64,000 bases of DNA from Pseudonocardia sp. DSM 110487 (GTDB taxonomy: Bacteria > Actinomycetota > Actinomycetes > Mycobacteriales > Pseudonocardiaceae). This document shows, piece after piece, positions 1 to 8,716 of the stretch (positions are counted from its first letter, which is position 1; each line of letters opens with the position of its first letter). Location: positions 10,068,710 through 10,132,709 of the forward strand of contig NZ_CP080521.1 in the NCBI RefSeq assembly GCF_019468565.1, read 5' to 3'. Below the pieces are notes generated by a model. That model had not been told where the DNA came from and did not search any database. It saw only the letters and a program-made list of their open reading frames with translations. A program made the translations under genes and the position numbers.

Positions 1-407
1 CCGGGGACCTGGCGGGTGCGGCCGCGGAACTCGGCCACCGGCTGGTCGCCATCGCGGATGGTGACGTCGTAGAGCCCCGACCTTCCGACAAGGGCCCGCT
101 CGACCGCCTCCGCGATGAGCTCGGCGCCGAGCGCGACGGGACGCAGGAACGTGATGTCCGCGCCCACCGCGACGGCCGACGTCCCGTAGCTGTTGCCCGC
201 GTAGGCGAGCGCGGCGTCGGCGAGGAAGAACAGGTATCCGCCATGGCAGATGCCGTGCCCGTTGACGTGCCGCTCCTCGACGGTCAGCGCCACGCGCGCC
301 CGGCCCGGTCCGACGTCGAGCAGGCGCACGCCCACCCCGCGGCCCGCGGCGTCGGCCCGCTCCATCGCCGCGGCGGCCTGCCGGGCGACATCGAGCTCGT
401 CAGCCAT
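1..407 (-). CDS. PaaI-type hotdog thioesterase, partial
   Basis: Cytosolic hotdog-fold acyl-CoA thioesterase of the PaaI group, which in known members hydrolyses (hydroxy)phenylacetyl-CoA and related aryl-CoAs. The first 135 residues are in the window; the stop lies beyond the left edge. The family signature is visible as N49-G-H51, then H55-G-G57 and D64 on the hotdog helix (HGICHGGYLFFLADAA). ATG at 407 gives the normal short N-terminal helix. The SnoaL-like gene lies 53 bases upstream on the same strand. The real substrate cannot be read from the sequence; no paa or ring-cleavage gene is adjacent. Confidence 0.85.
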   Translation of the reverse strand, partial: MADELDVARQAAAAMERADAAGRGVGVRLLDVGPGRARVALTVEERHVNGHGICHGGYLFFLADAALAYAGNSYGTSAVAVGADITFLRPVALGAELIAEAVERALVGRSGLYDVTIRDGDQPVAEFRGRTRQVP

Positions 408-460
408 GTCGGATTGCCTCCGCCTCGGTCCGTCGGGGCTCGCGGGCCTTCACGGCACGC

Positions 461-877
461 TCACCGGGGTGAGATCCACGTCTCGTGCAGGTGCCGCGAC
501 CGCAGGCCGTACGGCGCGCCGGCGTGCGGCTCCAGCAGCACGGTGCTGCGCCGGCCCGTCCGGCCGGCAGGCCCGTCCTGCCACTCCTCGTACGTGACGA
601 CGACCCCGCCGCCATCGGCGTGGACGAGCGCGACCTCGGAGATGCTGATGCGCAGGCCAGGAGCGGTGCCGTACGCGCCCTCGAAGCCGGGCAGCAGCTC
701 GTCCACGCCGAGCAACGCGCCGTCGGGCGCGACCATCGTGAAGCCGGGGGCGTGCGCGTCGGCGAATGCGGCGAACGCGGCAGGGGTCCGCGGTAACCGC
801 CCACCGAGCCAGTCCTCGATCACCCGATGCAGATCGCCGATCTGTGCGGCGCAGCGATTGCGCAGCTCATCCATCAC
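461..877 (-). CDS. SnoaL/NTF2-like (DUF4440-type) protein
   Basis: Protein of 138 residues with the length and pattern of the cone-shaped NTF2-like/SnoaL fold: an N-terminal helical pair, then FTMVAPDG, a central strand pair and a C-terminal half ending SRHLHETWIS. The group includes small polyketide cyclases, isomerases and proteins of unknown role; no catalytic residues identify which applies here. Either of two adjacent ATG codons (877 or 874) could be the start. It shares its strand with the thioesterase downstream and is divergent from the NYN-domain gene, so positions 878-907 must hold promoters or leaders for both sides. Confidence 0.7.
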   Translation of the reverse strand: MMDELRNRCAAQIGDLHRVIEDWLGGRLPRTPAAFAAFADAHAPGFTMVAPDGALLGVDELLPGFEGAYGTAPGLRISISEVALVHADGGGVVVTYEEWQDGPAGRTGRRSTVLLEPHAGAPYGLRSRHLHETWISPR

Positions 878-907
878 CGCCGGATGCTATCCGGATAGGG
901 TCGTCCG

Positions 908-1534
908 ATGATCCCGACCGCGACGGTGCCCCCGGCACCGCGCGTGCTCCTCGTGTGGGACGCGCCGAACATGGACATGAGCCTCGGCTCGCTGCTCGGG
1001 GCCCGCCCCACGGCGGCGTTCCGGCCCCGGTTCGACGCCGTCGGCCGCTGGCTGCTCGAGCTCGCGGGGCCGGACGCGGTGGCAGAGGCCACCGTGTTCA
1101 CGAACGTGGCGCCGGGCAGCACCGAGGTCGTGCGGCCATGGGTCGAGGCGCTGCGCAACGTGGGCTTCGCGGTGTTCGCGAAACCGAAGCTCGCCGACGA
1201 CTCGGACGTCGACGACGACATGCTCGCCCACATCAAGCTCCGCGCCTCGGAGGGCGGACTGCAGCGGCTCGTGGTCGCCTCCGGCGACGGCAGGGCGTTC
1301 CGCGAACCACTCGAGGAACTCGACGCCACGGGTACGGCCGTCACGGTCATCGGGTTCCGCGAGCACGCGAGCTTCGCGCTCAACTCCGAGGTGATCGAGT
1401 TCGTCGACCTCGAGGACATCGACGGCGTGTTCCGCGAGCCGCTCCCACGCATCACGCTCGACACGCTGCCCGACGGCGGGGCATGGCTGCCGCCGTTCCG
1501 CTCGCTGCGCTCGCTGCTGGAGCCCCGGCGGTGA
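908..1534 (+). CDS. NYN (PIN-like) domain protein, putative RNase
   Basis: Protein of 208 residues with an NYN domain, the PIN-like metal-dependent nuclease fold. The acidic positions expected for such a site are visible: D18 and N21 in VWDAPNMDM, D102-D104 in the central acidic cluster, and D127 in SGDG (125-128), preceding the Rossmann-like strand VTVIGF. Bacterial NYN proteins are thought to act on RNA; the target is unknown here. ATG at 908 gives a normal N-terminus. The stop TGA overlaps the GTG start of the amidohydrolase (GTGA), so the two are probably translated together, an unusual pairing. Confidence 0.8.
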   Translation: MIPTATVPPAPRVLLVWDAPNMDMSLGSLLGARPTAAFRPRFDAVGRWLLELAGPDAVAEATVFTNVAPGSTEVVRPWVEALRNVGFAVFAKPKLADDSDVDDDMLAHIKLRASEGGLQRLVVASGDGRAFREPLEELDATGTAVTVIGFREHASFALNSEVIEFVDLEDIDGVFREPLPRITLDTLPDGGAWLPPFRSLRSLLEPRR

Positions 1535-2847
1535 CTCCCACCCGGCTCGTCGCGCCGGTCGTGCTGCCGTGCGATCCGCGTTGCTCGGTGCTGCGCAACG
1601 CGGTGGTGGATGTCGACGAGGACGGCCGGATCGCGTACGTCGGGCCGCGCGCCACCGCGCCGGACGGCACGGGCCCGGTGCGGATGCTGCCGGGCGCGCT
1701 GCTCCCCGGCCTGGTGAACACCCACGCGCACACCCCGATGATCGCGCTGCGCGGCATGGGTGGGGACCTCCCGCTGCTGCGCTGGCTCCAGGACGTGATG
1801 TGGCCCGCGGAGGGCCGGCTCGAGGCGGCGGACGTCCACGTGGCGATGACCTCGGGGTGCGCCGAGCTGCTGCGGACCGGCTGCACCACGAGCGTCGAGA
1901 TGTACTTCTTCACCGACGCCGTGATCGACGCGGTGTCGGCCGTGGGGTCACGGGTTGTGCTGACGCCGGGCATCATCGCCGCGCCGGGATGGGATCGCCT
2001 CGGCACATGGGAGCAGATGCGCGACGACGTGTCCGCGCGGATCGACGCGGTCGGCGTCCGGTCCGGGCCGGGCGAGCGGATCGAGCTCGGCTACGGCCCG
2101 CACGCGGCGTACACGCTCCCGCCCGATGCGCTGGCCTCCGTGGCCGAGCACGCGCGCGCCCGCGACGCCCTGATGCACATCCACGTGGCCGAGACGGCGG
2201 AGGAGGATCGCGCGCAGCGCGCGTCGCACGGCTCGGTGCCCGCCCTGCTCGACGACGTCGGCGCACTCGGCGGGCGAGTACTCGCCGCGCACGGCGTGCA
2301 CCTCTCCGAGGTCGACATCGCCCTGCTCGCCTCCAGGGGCACCGCGGTCGCCCACTGCCCTGGGTCCAACGCCAAGCTCGCCGCCGGGGTCGCCCGTGTG
2401 ACCGCGCTGCGCCGGGCCGGGGTGCGCGTCGGTCTCGGCACCGACGGCCCGGCGTCCGGTGACGACCTCGACATGTGGGCGGAGGCGCGCCTCGCCGGCC
2501 TGCTCGCCCGGGTCGGCAGCGGGGACGCCGCGGCCCTGACCGCCGCCGAGCTGCTGTTGATGTCCACGCGGGACGGCGCAGCCGCCATCGGCCGCGAGGA
2601 CCTCGGGGCGATCGAGGCGGGGCGCTGGGCCGACATCGTGCACGTGGACCTGGACGACCCGGCCTTCGTAGCCCCCGATGACGACGCCCAGCTGCTGTCC
2701 AACCTCGTGTGGGCAGGCGGGTCCCGCCTGGTGCGGGACGTGTGGGTGGCAGGGGAGCAGGTGCTCGCCGACGGCGAGCCGACGCGGGTGGACCGGCGAG
2801 CCGCCACCGTCGCGCTGCGGGACGTGGCGGCCCGGATCCGCGGCTGA
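1531..2847 (+). CDS. Amidohydrolase, TRZ/ATZ (cytosine deaminase-like) family
   Basis: Metal-dependent hydrolase of 438 residues related to S-adenosylhomocysteine/5'-methylthioadenosine deaminase and chlorohydrolases. Visible metal and catalytic residues are H65-x-H67 (NTHAHTP), H218 and E221 (HIHVAETAEED), H254 (AAHGVHL), H275 (AVAHCPGSN) and D305 (GLGTDGPAS), all in the expected order. GTG at 1531 is chosen because it overlaps the preceding stop by four bases and puts a short beta segment before the barrel. Likely to deaminate an aminated heterocycle; the actual substrate is not evident. Confidence 0.85.
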   Translation: MTPTRLVAPVVLPCDPRCSVLRNAVVDVDEDGRIAYVGPRATAPDGTGPVRMLPGALLPGLVNTHAHTPMIALRGMGGDLPLLRWLQDVMWPAEGRLEAADVHVAMTSGCAELLRTGCTTSVEMYFFTDAVIDAVSAVGSRVVLTPGIIAAPGWDRLGTWEQMRDDVSARIDAVGVRSGPGERIELGYGPHAAYTLPPDALASVAEHARARDALMHIHVAETAEEDRAQRASHGSVPALLDDVGALGGRVLAAHGVHLSEVDIALLASRGTAVAHCPGSNAKLAAGVARVTALRRAGVRVGLGTDGPASGDDLDMWAEARLAGLLARVGSGDAAALTAAELLLMSTRDGAAAIGREDLGAIEAGRWADIVHVDLDDPAFVAPDDDAQLLSNLVWAGGSRLVRDVWVAGEQVLADGEPTRVDRRAATVALRDVAARIRG

Positions 2848-2883
2848 CGGGACACCCTGCCGCAGGTGAGTTTCCGGTGGTCG

Positions 2884-3177
2884 CTATCGCACCCGGCGGT
2901 GCCGGCCCGTCTCCGGGAGCTCACGGCGGCTGCGGGGCGGCACGCTCGGGATCGGAGCGGTGAGCGGCTCGCTGTCGAACTCGTCGGCCGGATCGGCCTC
3001 GTAGGCGGGTTCGTGCTGCCGGCTGCGCCAGCCGCCGCGCGTCAGTGCATGGAAGATCGGCGTCAGCTCGGCGTCCTCGTTGTGGGCGTGCCGGCCTGAG
3101 ACCGGTCCCCACTCCTCGTCGGCGCTCGGATAGCGGGTGGCCGCCCACCAGTCGAGGTCCGTCACCAGCTCGGACAC
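2884..3177 (-). CDS. Small hypothetical protein
   Basis: Possible 97-residue protein starting MSELVTDLDWWAATRYPSAD (GTG at 3177), acidic in the first half and arginine/proline-rich at the end. I recognise no family. The aromatic N-terminus and biased third positions make coding plausible, but the C-terminal third looks low-complexity. It converges with the amidohydrolase; 36 bases separate the two stops. The 237 bases from 3178 to the aldo/keto reductase hold no gene I can support. Confidence 0.4.
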   Translation of the reverse strand: MSELVTDLDWWAATRYPSADEEWGPVSGRHAHNEDAELTPIFHALTRGGWRSRQHEPAYEADPADEFDSEPLTAPIPSVPPRSRRELPETGRHRRVR

Positions 3178-3414
3178 ACGCCACCTCCGTCGTGGTCTCC
3201 ATGCACCGGGAATCCTGACTCCGGCCTCACCCTGCTGGGCCGTTCAGCGCATCTACCACCCACAACGGGGACCCCCATGAGGGGAAACGGTTGGATCATG
3301 CCCGTTACAGCGACGGGAGGCGATTCCGCTCGATCGGGTGGATCCGGCGTGTCGAGCCCCTCGGCCGAGTAGTCGGGCAACACGCGCAGCGTTCGCGGAT
3401 CAGGCAGCCAAGAA

Positions 3415-4302
3415 TCAGGCGGCGGTGTCGAGCTCCTCGACGGTGTCGAGGTCCAGCGGGAGGGAGGCCGCTGCGACGTTCTCCTCCAGGTGCGCCACGT
3501 CGCTCGTGCCCGGGATCGGCAGCATCACCGACGAGCGCTGGAGCAGCCACGCCAGCGCCACCTGCGCCGGGGTGCCGCCGAGCCGCCGTGCGGTGGCGTC
3601 GAGCGCGCCGCCCGGCTCCGCGAGCCGTCCGGCCGCGATCGGCGCCCACGGGATGAACCCGATGCCCTGCTCGGTGCAGAAGCGCAGCACGTCGTCGCTG
3701 CTGCGGTCGGCGATGTTGTACCGGTTCTGCACGGTGGCGACGTCGACCACGAGGCGGGCCGCCTCGATCTGGTCCACACCGACCTCGGACAGCCCGACGG
3801 CGGCCACCTTGCCCTCCGCCTGCAGCTCTGCGAGCGCGCCGAACTGCTCGTCGGCGGGCACCTGGGGGTCGACCCGGTGCAGCTGGAACAGATCGATCCG
3901 CTCGACGCCGAGCTTGCGCAGGCTCTGGTCGCACTGCTGGCGCAGGTATTCCGGTCGGCCGTAGGCGTGCCACTCGTTGGGGCCGGTGCGCAGCAGGCCG
4001 GCCTTCGTCGCGATCGTCAGCCCGTCGTACGGGTGCAACGCCTCGCGGAGGATCTCCTCGGCCACGTCCGGGCCGTAGGAGTCGGCGGTGTCGAACAGGT
4101 CGACACCGAGGTCGGCCGCGCGCCGCAGCACGGCCACCGCGGCGCCGCGATCGGCAGGCGGACCCCACACGCCGGGGCCGGTGAGCCGCATCGTGCCGAG
4201 GCCGAGACGGTGGACCGGGCGCCCCTGCTCGCCGCCCAGCCGGAAGCGGCCGGATGCGGCGGCGGGGCGGGTGTCGGAGAGAGTGCTCACCCGGCACACC
4301 AT
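3415..4302 (-). CDS. Aldo/keto reductase
   Basis: NAD(P)H-dependent carbonyl reductase with a TIM barrel, 295 residues. The catalytic tetrad is complete: D71 and Y76 (DTADSYG), K100 (IATKAG) and H142 (FQLHRVDP). The C-terminal part carries the cofactor-binding IPGTS segment. ATG at 4302 is used; a GTG twelve bases downstream (4290) would remove only MVCR and is an equal alternative. It is divergent from catI, with 138 bases between the starts. Substrates of this family are too varied to predict one. Confidence 0.88.
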   Translation of the reverse strand: MVCRVSTLSDTRPAAASGRFRLGGEQGRPVHRLGLGTMRLTGPGVWGPPADRGAAVAVLRRAADLGVDLFDTADSYGPDVAEEILREALHPYDGLTIATKAGLLRTGPNEWHAYGRPEYLRQQCDQSLRKLGVERIDLFQLHRVDPQVPADEQFGALAELQAEGKVAAVGLSEVGVDQIEAARLVVDVATVQNRYNIADRSSDDVLRFCTEQGIGFIPWAPIAAGRLAEPGGALDATARRLGGTPAQVALAWLLQRSSVMLPIPGTSDVAHLEENVAAASLPLDLDTVEELDTAA

Positions 4303-4440
4303 TGCACTGAGCCGGACCGGCCCGCCGCAGAACGTGACAGGCGCCTCGCCGAGGGTCATAACGGTCACCCGGTGGTGCCACATGCCGGAATGAGAGCGCC
4401 GTCGATTGCCGGGCCGGGACGAGCGCACTACCGTTCCGGC

Positions 4441-5250
4441 GTGGCCAAGATCGTGCCGTTGCCGCAGGCCGTGTCCGAACTCGTGCACGACGGCGACACC
4501 GTCGCGCTCGAAGGGTTCACGCACCTCATCCCGTTCGCCGCAGGCCACGAGATCATCCGCCAGCACCGGCGGGATCTCACGCTGGTGCGGATGACGCCCG
4601 ACCTCGTCTACGACCAGATGATCGGGGCGGGCTGTGCGTCCAAGCTGGTGTTCTCCTGGGGCGGCAATCCCGGCGTCGGGTCGCTGCACCGGATGCGCGA
4701 CGCGCTCGCCAACGCATGGCCCGTCCCCCTCGAGATCGAGGAGCACAGCCACGCCGGGATGGCCAACCGGTACGTGGCGGGCGCCTCCGGCGTGCCGTTC
4801 GCGGTGCTCCGCGGCTACAGCGGAACCGATCTGCCCAACCACACCGACACGATCTCGACGGTGCAGTGCCCGTTCACCGGTGAGCGGCTCGCCGCCGTCG
4901 CCGCGCTCAACCCCGACGTCGCGATCGTGCACGCCCAGCGTGCAGATCGAGACGGCAACGTCCAGCTGTGGGGCATCACCGGCGTGCAGAAGGAGGCCGT
5001 GCTCGCATCCCGCCGGTCGCTGGCCACCGTCGAGGAGATCGTCGACGAGCTGACGCCGGTTCCCGGTGCTGTGGTGCTGCCAGGGTGGGTACTCGACGCG
5101 GTGGCGACGGCTCCCGGCGGCGCCGCGCCGTCGTACGCGCACGGGTACTACGAACGTGACAACGCCGCGTACCGGGCGTGGGACGCCATCAGCCGCGACC
5201 GGGAGGCGTTCCTGCGCTGGCGACGCACGATCGAGGAGGAAGCGGCATGA
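4441..5250 (+). CDS. catI: 3-oxoadipate CoA-transferase subunit A (CatI type)
   Basis: Alpha subunit, 269 residues, of a class I CoA-transferase that moves CoA from succinyl-CoA to 3-oxoadipate, the penultimate step of the beta-ketoadipate pathway. The sequence follows the CatI type closely as I remember it from chloroaromatic degraders: GDTVALEGFTHLIPFAAGHE, then LTLVRMTPDLVYDQMIGAGC, KLVFSWGGNPGVGS and PSYAHGYYERDN, unlike the PcaI type usual in Streptomyces. GTG at 4441 gives the expected VAKIVPLPQAV start. catJ and the enol-lactonase follow on the same strand, which supports 3-oxoadipate rather than glutaconate as substrate. Confidence 0.85.
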   Translation: MAKIVPLPQAVSELVHDGDTVALEGFTHLIPFAAGHEIIRQHRRDLTLVRMTPDLVYDQMIGAGCASKLVFSWGGNPGVGSLHRMRDALANAWPVPLEIEEHSHAGMANRYVAGASGVPFAVLRGYSGTDLPNHTDTISTVQCPFTGERLAAVAALNPDVAIVHAQRADRDGNVQLWGITGVQKEAVLASRRSLATVEEIVDELTPVPGAVVLPGWVLDAVATAPGGAAPSYAHGYYERDNAAYRAWDAISRDREAFLRWRRTIEEEAA

Positions 5251-5284
5251 GCGCCGACGTTCGTTTTCCCGCGGAGGCGCCAGC

Positions 5285-6088
5285 ATGACCGGTACCGCAG
5301 AGCCCGTCGCCGGGACGCAGCAGGCGCCGACGTGGACCGCCGACGAGATGATGAGCATCGCGGCCGCCCGAGCACTCCGCGACGGCCAGGTCTGCTTCGT
5401 CGGGATCGGCCTGCCGTCCACGGCCGCCAACCTCGCCCGCAGGCTGCACGCCCCGCGGCTGGTGCTGGTCTACGAGTCGGGCACCCTCGATACCAAGCCC
5501 GCGGAGCTCCCGCTCTCCATCGGCGACGGCATCCTCGCCGACTCGGCGCTCGCCGTCGTCGGCGTGCCGGAGATCTTCAACTACTGGCTGCAGCCGGGCC
5601 GCATCGACGTCGGGTTTCTCTCGGGCGCCCAGGTCGACCGGCTCGGCAACATCAACACGACGGTGATCGGCGAGTACGACGAGCCGAGCGTCCGCCTGCC
5701 CGGCTCGGGCGGTGCCCCCGAGATCGCCGCATCCTGCCGCGAGGTGATCGTCGTGATGCGGCACCGGATGCGGGCCTTCGTCGAGCAGGTCGACTTCGTG
5801 ACCTCCGTCGGACACGGCAGCGGCCGCGGCGACCGGGAGCTGCTCGGCCTTCGGGGCGCAGGCCCGGTTCGCGTAATCACCGATCTCGGTGTGCTGGAAC
5901 CGGACCCCGACACGGCGGAGCTGGTGCTCACCGCGCTGCACCAGGGCGTGACCGTGGAGCGGGTGCGCGCCGAGACCGGGTGGCCGCTGCAGGTCGCCGC
6001 CGATCTCGTCTTCACGGCGCCGCCCAGCACGACCGAACTGGAGACGCTGCGCGGGATGCGCACCGTCGGCGAGAAGGAGACTTCGTGA
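5285..6088 (+). CDS. catJ: 3-oxoadipate CoA-transferase subunit B (CatJ type)
   Basis: Beta subunit, 267 residues. The active-site glutamate of class I CoA-transferases is visible as E64 in LVYESG, preceded by the oxyanion-hole motif FVGIGLPS (38-45). Further family landmarks are DVGFLSGAQVDRLGNINTT, RLPGSGGAPEIA and DFVTSVGHG. The ATG at 5285 lies 34 bases after catI, with GGAGGC just upstream. Its stop overlaps the GTG of pcaD by four bases, so the genes form one transcription unit. Activates 3-oxoadipate before thiolytic cleavage; no thiolase gene is in the window. Confidence 0.88.
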   Translation: MTGTAEPVAGTQQAPTWTADEMMSIAAARALRDGQVCFVGIGLPSTAANLARRLHAPRLVLVYESGTLDTKPAELPLSIGDGILADSALAVVGVPEIFNYWLQPGRIDVGFLSGAQVDRLGNINTTVIGEYDEPSVRLPGSGGAPEIAASCREVIVVMRHRMRAFVEQVDFVTSVGHGSGRGDRELLGLRGAGPVRVITDLGVLEPDPDTAELVLTALHQGVTVERVRAETGWPLQVAADLVFTAPPSTTELETLRGMRTVGEKETS

Positions 6089-6858
6089 GCGTCGACCTGC
6101 ATTACGTCGACGAAGGCCCTCGCGACGCGCCCGTGCTGGTGCTGTCGGGCTCCCTCGGCTCCACGCTGGAGATGTGGCAGCCGCAGGTCGCGCCGCTCAC
6201 CGAACGGTTCCGCGTGATCCGGGTGGACCACCGCGGGCACGGTGGCTCTCCGGTGCCTCCCGGGCCGTACGCCATCACCGACCTCGCGGGCGACGTACTC
6301 GCCCTGCTCGACCGCCTCGGCCTGGAGCGGGTGGCGTGGTGCGGGCTCTCGATGGGCGGGATGGTCGGGATGTACCTGGGCTCCGAGGCGCCGGAGCGCG
6401 TCACGAGCCTCACGCTGTGCTGCACGACCTCGAACTTCCCGGACACCACGGTCTGGAAGGAACGCATCGCGGCGGTCTCCTCCGGTGGCACCGCGCCGCT
6501 CGCGGAGGGGATCGTGTCCCGGTGGTTCACCCCGGACTGGGCGGCGGCACACCCCGACACGGTCGCCGAGGCGGCCGCATGGGTGGCCGGCACCCCGGAC
6601 GATGGTTACCTCGCCTGCTGCCAGGCCCTCGAGGTGTGGGACCACCGCAACCGCCTCGGCGCGATCACCGCCCCGACACTCGTGATCGCCGGGGCGGCCG
6701 ACCCGTCGACGCCCGTCGAACCGCACGCCCGCACGATCGTCGAGGGCATCCCCGGCGCCCGGCTGGAGGTGCTGGAGGCCGCCCACCTCGCGACGATCGA
6801 GGCGGCGGACGAGGCGACGAGGCTGATCACGGAGCACGCGGCCGCCCACCGGGCCTGA
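6085..6858 (+). CDS. pcaD: 3-oxoadipate enol-lactonase
   Basis: Alpha/beta hydrolase of 257 residues that opens 3-oxoadipate enol-lactone to 3-oxoadipate, the substrate of the CoA-transferase encoded just upstream. The nucleophile is S89 in GLSMGG (87-92); the acid is in AGAADPSTP and the histidine in EAAHLATIE near the C-terminus. RVDHRGHGGSPVPPGPY is typical of PcaD. GTG at 6085 overlaps the catJ stop. Unlike many actinobacterial PcaL proteins it is not fused to a carboxymuconolactone decarboxylase domain. A strong hairpin follows the stop. Confidence 0.88.
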   Translation: MSVDLHYVDEGPRDAPVLVLSGSLGSTLEMWQPQVAPLTERFRVIRVDHRGHGGSPVPPGPYAITDLAGDVLALLDRLGLERVAWCGLSMGGMVGMYLGSEAPERVTSLTLCCTTSNFPDTTVWKERIAAVSSGGTAPLAEGIVSRWFTPDWAAAHPDTVAEAAAWVAGTPDDGYLACCQALEVWDHRNRLGAITAPTLVIAGAADPSTPVEPHARTIVEGIPGARLEVLEAAHLATIEAADEATRLITEHAAAHRA

Positions 6859-6860
6859 CG

Positions 6861-6898
6861 CTAGTGTCCCGAACCGAAAGTCCGGTTCGGGGCACTAG
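6861..6898. terminator. Bidirectional terminator between pcaD and the importer operon
   Basis: Inverted repeat with 16-base arms (CTAGTGTCCCGAACCG and its partner CGGTTCGGGGCACTAG, one G-T mismatch) and a six-base loop. It starts two bases after the pcaD stop, and its right arm contains the stop codon of the convergent substrate-binding protein gene, so one hairpin can end transcription from both sides. Confidence 0.85.
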
Positions 6899-7899
6899 GC
6901 GGCGGGCCGACCGGCCAGCACCTCCTCGTACGTCGGCGCCTTCTTCACCAGGCCGCTGTCCAGGTGGAACGTCCGGGCGGTGTCGTAGGAGGCGCGCTCG
7001 ACCTGCGGGGTACGAGGGACCTCCCGCCCCAGGATCGGGACGAGCGCGTCCAGCGCGGCGGCATCGGTGTTCTCGAGGTACCGGCCGAGCAGGTCGCGCG
7101 CCTGCCCGGCGTCACCGTGGATGTCGGACAGTGCCCTGCCGATCGCCCGGTTGAACGCCGCGAGCTCGGCCGGCTTGCGGTCCAGCAGCTTCTGGGTGCT
7201 GAACACCACGCCGTGCAGGGCGCCGCGCAGCGTGGGCACGTCGCCACGAACCGGCGAGATGTAGGCCTTCCCGATGTTCGCGGCCTCCACCTGCTGGGCG
7301 ATCGGTTGGAAGAACGCCAGCGCGTCGACCCGGCCTGCCATGAGCGCCCCGATCGCCGCCGTCGCGGCGCCGCCCAGGTTGACCAGCGTCGAGTCGACCG
7401 CCGCGTTGCGGCCGATGCTCGTGAACAGGTGGTTGACGAGCGCCTCCGTGCCGCTGCCCGGACCGGTGATCCCGATCTGCTTCCCGACGAGCGCGGCGAT
7501 CCTGTCCTCGAGCGTGGCCGGCTCCTCGAACGACCGGGGTACGACGATGTCGACGTAGTACTCGGTGACGAGGCTGGTCACGATCCGCGTACCATCGTCG
7601 ATCTTGGCCAGGTTGAAGGCGTCGGTGATGACCCCGGCACCGAGGTCGATGCTGCCGCCCTTCAGCGCGGCGGCCACCTTCGCACCGGTGCCCAGCCGCG
7701 GCCGCTCACCGAGTTGCACACCCTCCGCCGCGAAATATCCCTTCTCCTCGGCGACGAACAGCGGGAAGAACGCCACGGAGTTGCTGATCTGGCCGATGTT
7801 GAGCACGCCCTGCGGGGTGGTCGACTGGCGCGTGGCACACCCGGCCAGCAGCAGCGGCGCCGCGGCAGCGGCCTTGAGGATGGTCCGCCGGCTAGTCAT
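6895..7899 (-). CDS. ABC transporter substrate-binding lipoprotein (NMT1/SsuA-like)
   Basis: Extracytoplasmic solute receptor of 334 residues. The N-terminus has the signal MTSRRTILKAAAAAPLLLAG followed by C21, a lipobox (LLAGC) preceded by a twin arginine (R4-R5). The mature part (LNIGQISNSVAFFPLFVAEE, then GYFAAEGV) is the NMT1/THI5/SsuA fold used for pyrimidine precursors, sulfonates and other small anions. It overlaps the permease stop-to-start by 8 bases and is the last gene of a four-gene operon. The ligand cannot be deduced; the neighbouring DUF6282 hydrolase suggests an organic carbon or nitrogen compound rather than sulfonates, as no monooxygenase is present. Confidence 0.85.
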   Translation of the reverse strand: MTSRRTILKAAAAAPLLLAGCATRQSTTPQGVLNIGQISNSVAFFPLFVAEEKGYFAAEGVQLGERPRLGTGAKVAAALKGGSIDLGAGVITDAFNLAKIDDGTRIVTSLVTEYYVDIVVPRSFEEPATLEDRIAALVGKQIGITGPGSGTEALVNHLFTSIGRNAAVDSTLVNLGGAATAAIGALMAGRVDALAFFQPIAQQVEAANIGKAYISPVRGDVPTLRGALHGVVFSTQKLLDRKPAELAAFNRAIGRALSDIHGDAGQARDLLGRYLENTDAAALDALVPILGREVPRTPQVERASYDTARTFHLDSGLVKKAPTYEEVLAGRPAA

Positions 7900-8716
7900 C
7901 GGTCGGCTTCCACCGGTTGACGCGCCGCCCGATCAGGCCGACGAACACGTTCAACACGCTCGCGATCACGCTGAGCACCACGAGGGTGGCGAACACGCCC
8001 GCGGTGTCGAACTGCGCCGCGGCGTCGTTGATGAGGTAGCCGAGCCCGCGGTTGGACGCCACGAGCTCGCCGATCACCGCACCGATCAGGGCGTAGGGGA
8101 TCGACACCTTCAGTCCGGTCAGCACCCCGGTCATGGACGCAGGCAGCACCACCTTGCGGGCGATGTCCCGGCGGGTGCCGCCCATCAGGCGCACCGCGTC
8201 GATCAGGCCGCGGTCCACCTCGCGCACCCCTGCTGCGGTGTTGAGGAACACCAGGAAGAACACCGTGACCGCGGCGAGCAGCACCTTCATGTGCATGCCG
8301 ATCCCGAACCACACGATGAACAGCGGCGCGAGCGCGACCTTCGGGATCGAGTACAGGGCCATCATGAACGGGTCGAGCACGCGGTACAGGAGGCTCATCG
8401 ACGCCAGCACGAACCCGGCGAGCGCGCCGGCGGCGGCGCCGAGGAGGAACCCGTAGACGATCTCCTGGACGGTGATCCACGTGTTCGTCCACAGGGTGCC
8501 GTCGGCGCTCCACTCGGCGAGCCGGCCGACGATGTCGCTCGGCCTGCTGATGAACGTGCTGTCGATCCACCGGTCGGCCGCGATCTCCCACAGCACCAGC
8601 AGCACGGCGAGCAGCCCGATCCGGGTGGTCCAGACGACGGTGGTGGTGCCGTACCGCTGCCACCACGTGCGTTCCAACCCGACGCGTACCGGCCCCGCGT
8701 CAACGGCAACCGTCAT
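7892..8716 (-). CDS. ABC transporter permease (SsuC/TauC-like)
   Basis: Integral membrane permease of 274 residues with about six membrane segments, the first at LLAVLLVLWEIAA and others around FLLGAAAGALAGFVLA and VLLAAVTVFFLVFL. The cytoplasmic EAA loop that contacts the ATPase is visible as DAVRLMGGTRRDIARKVVLP. ATG at 8716 overlaps the ATPase stop (ATGA). It works with the lipoprotein and ATPase encoded on either side. Confidence 0.88.
   Translation of the reverse strand: MTVAVDAGPVRVGLERTWWQRYGTTTVVWTTRIGLLAVLLVLWEIAADRWIDSTFISRPSDIVGRLAEWSADGTLWTNTWITVQEIVYGFLLGAAAGALAGFVLASMSLLYRVLDPFMMALYSIPKVALAPLFIVWFGIGMHMKVLLAAVTVFFLVFLNTAAGVREVDRGLIDAVRLMGGTRRDIARKVVLPASMTGVLTGLKVSIPYALIGAVIGELVASNRGLGYLINDAAAQFDTAGVFATLVVLSVIASVLNVFVGLIGRRVNRWKPTDD

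Noticed and set aside
766..1530. Long reading frame extending the amidohydrolase N-terminus upstream
   Set aside because: The extension is Arg/Gly-rich, lies out of frame over the clear NYN-domain gene and has no homologous features; the coupled GTG at 1531 is the start.
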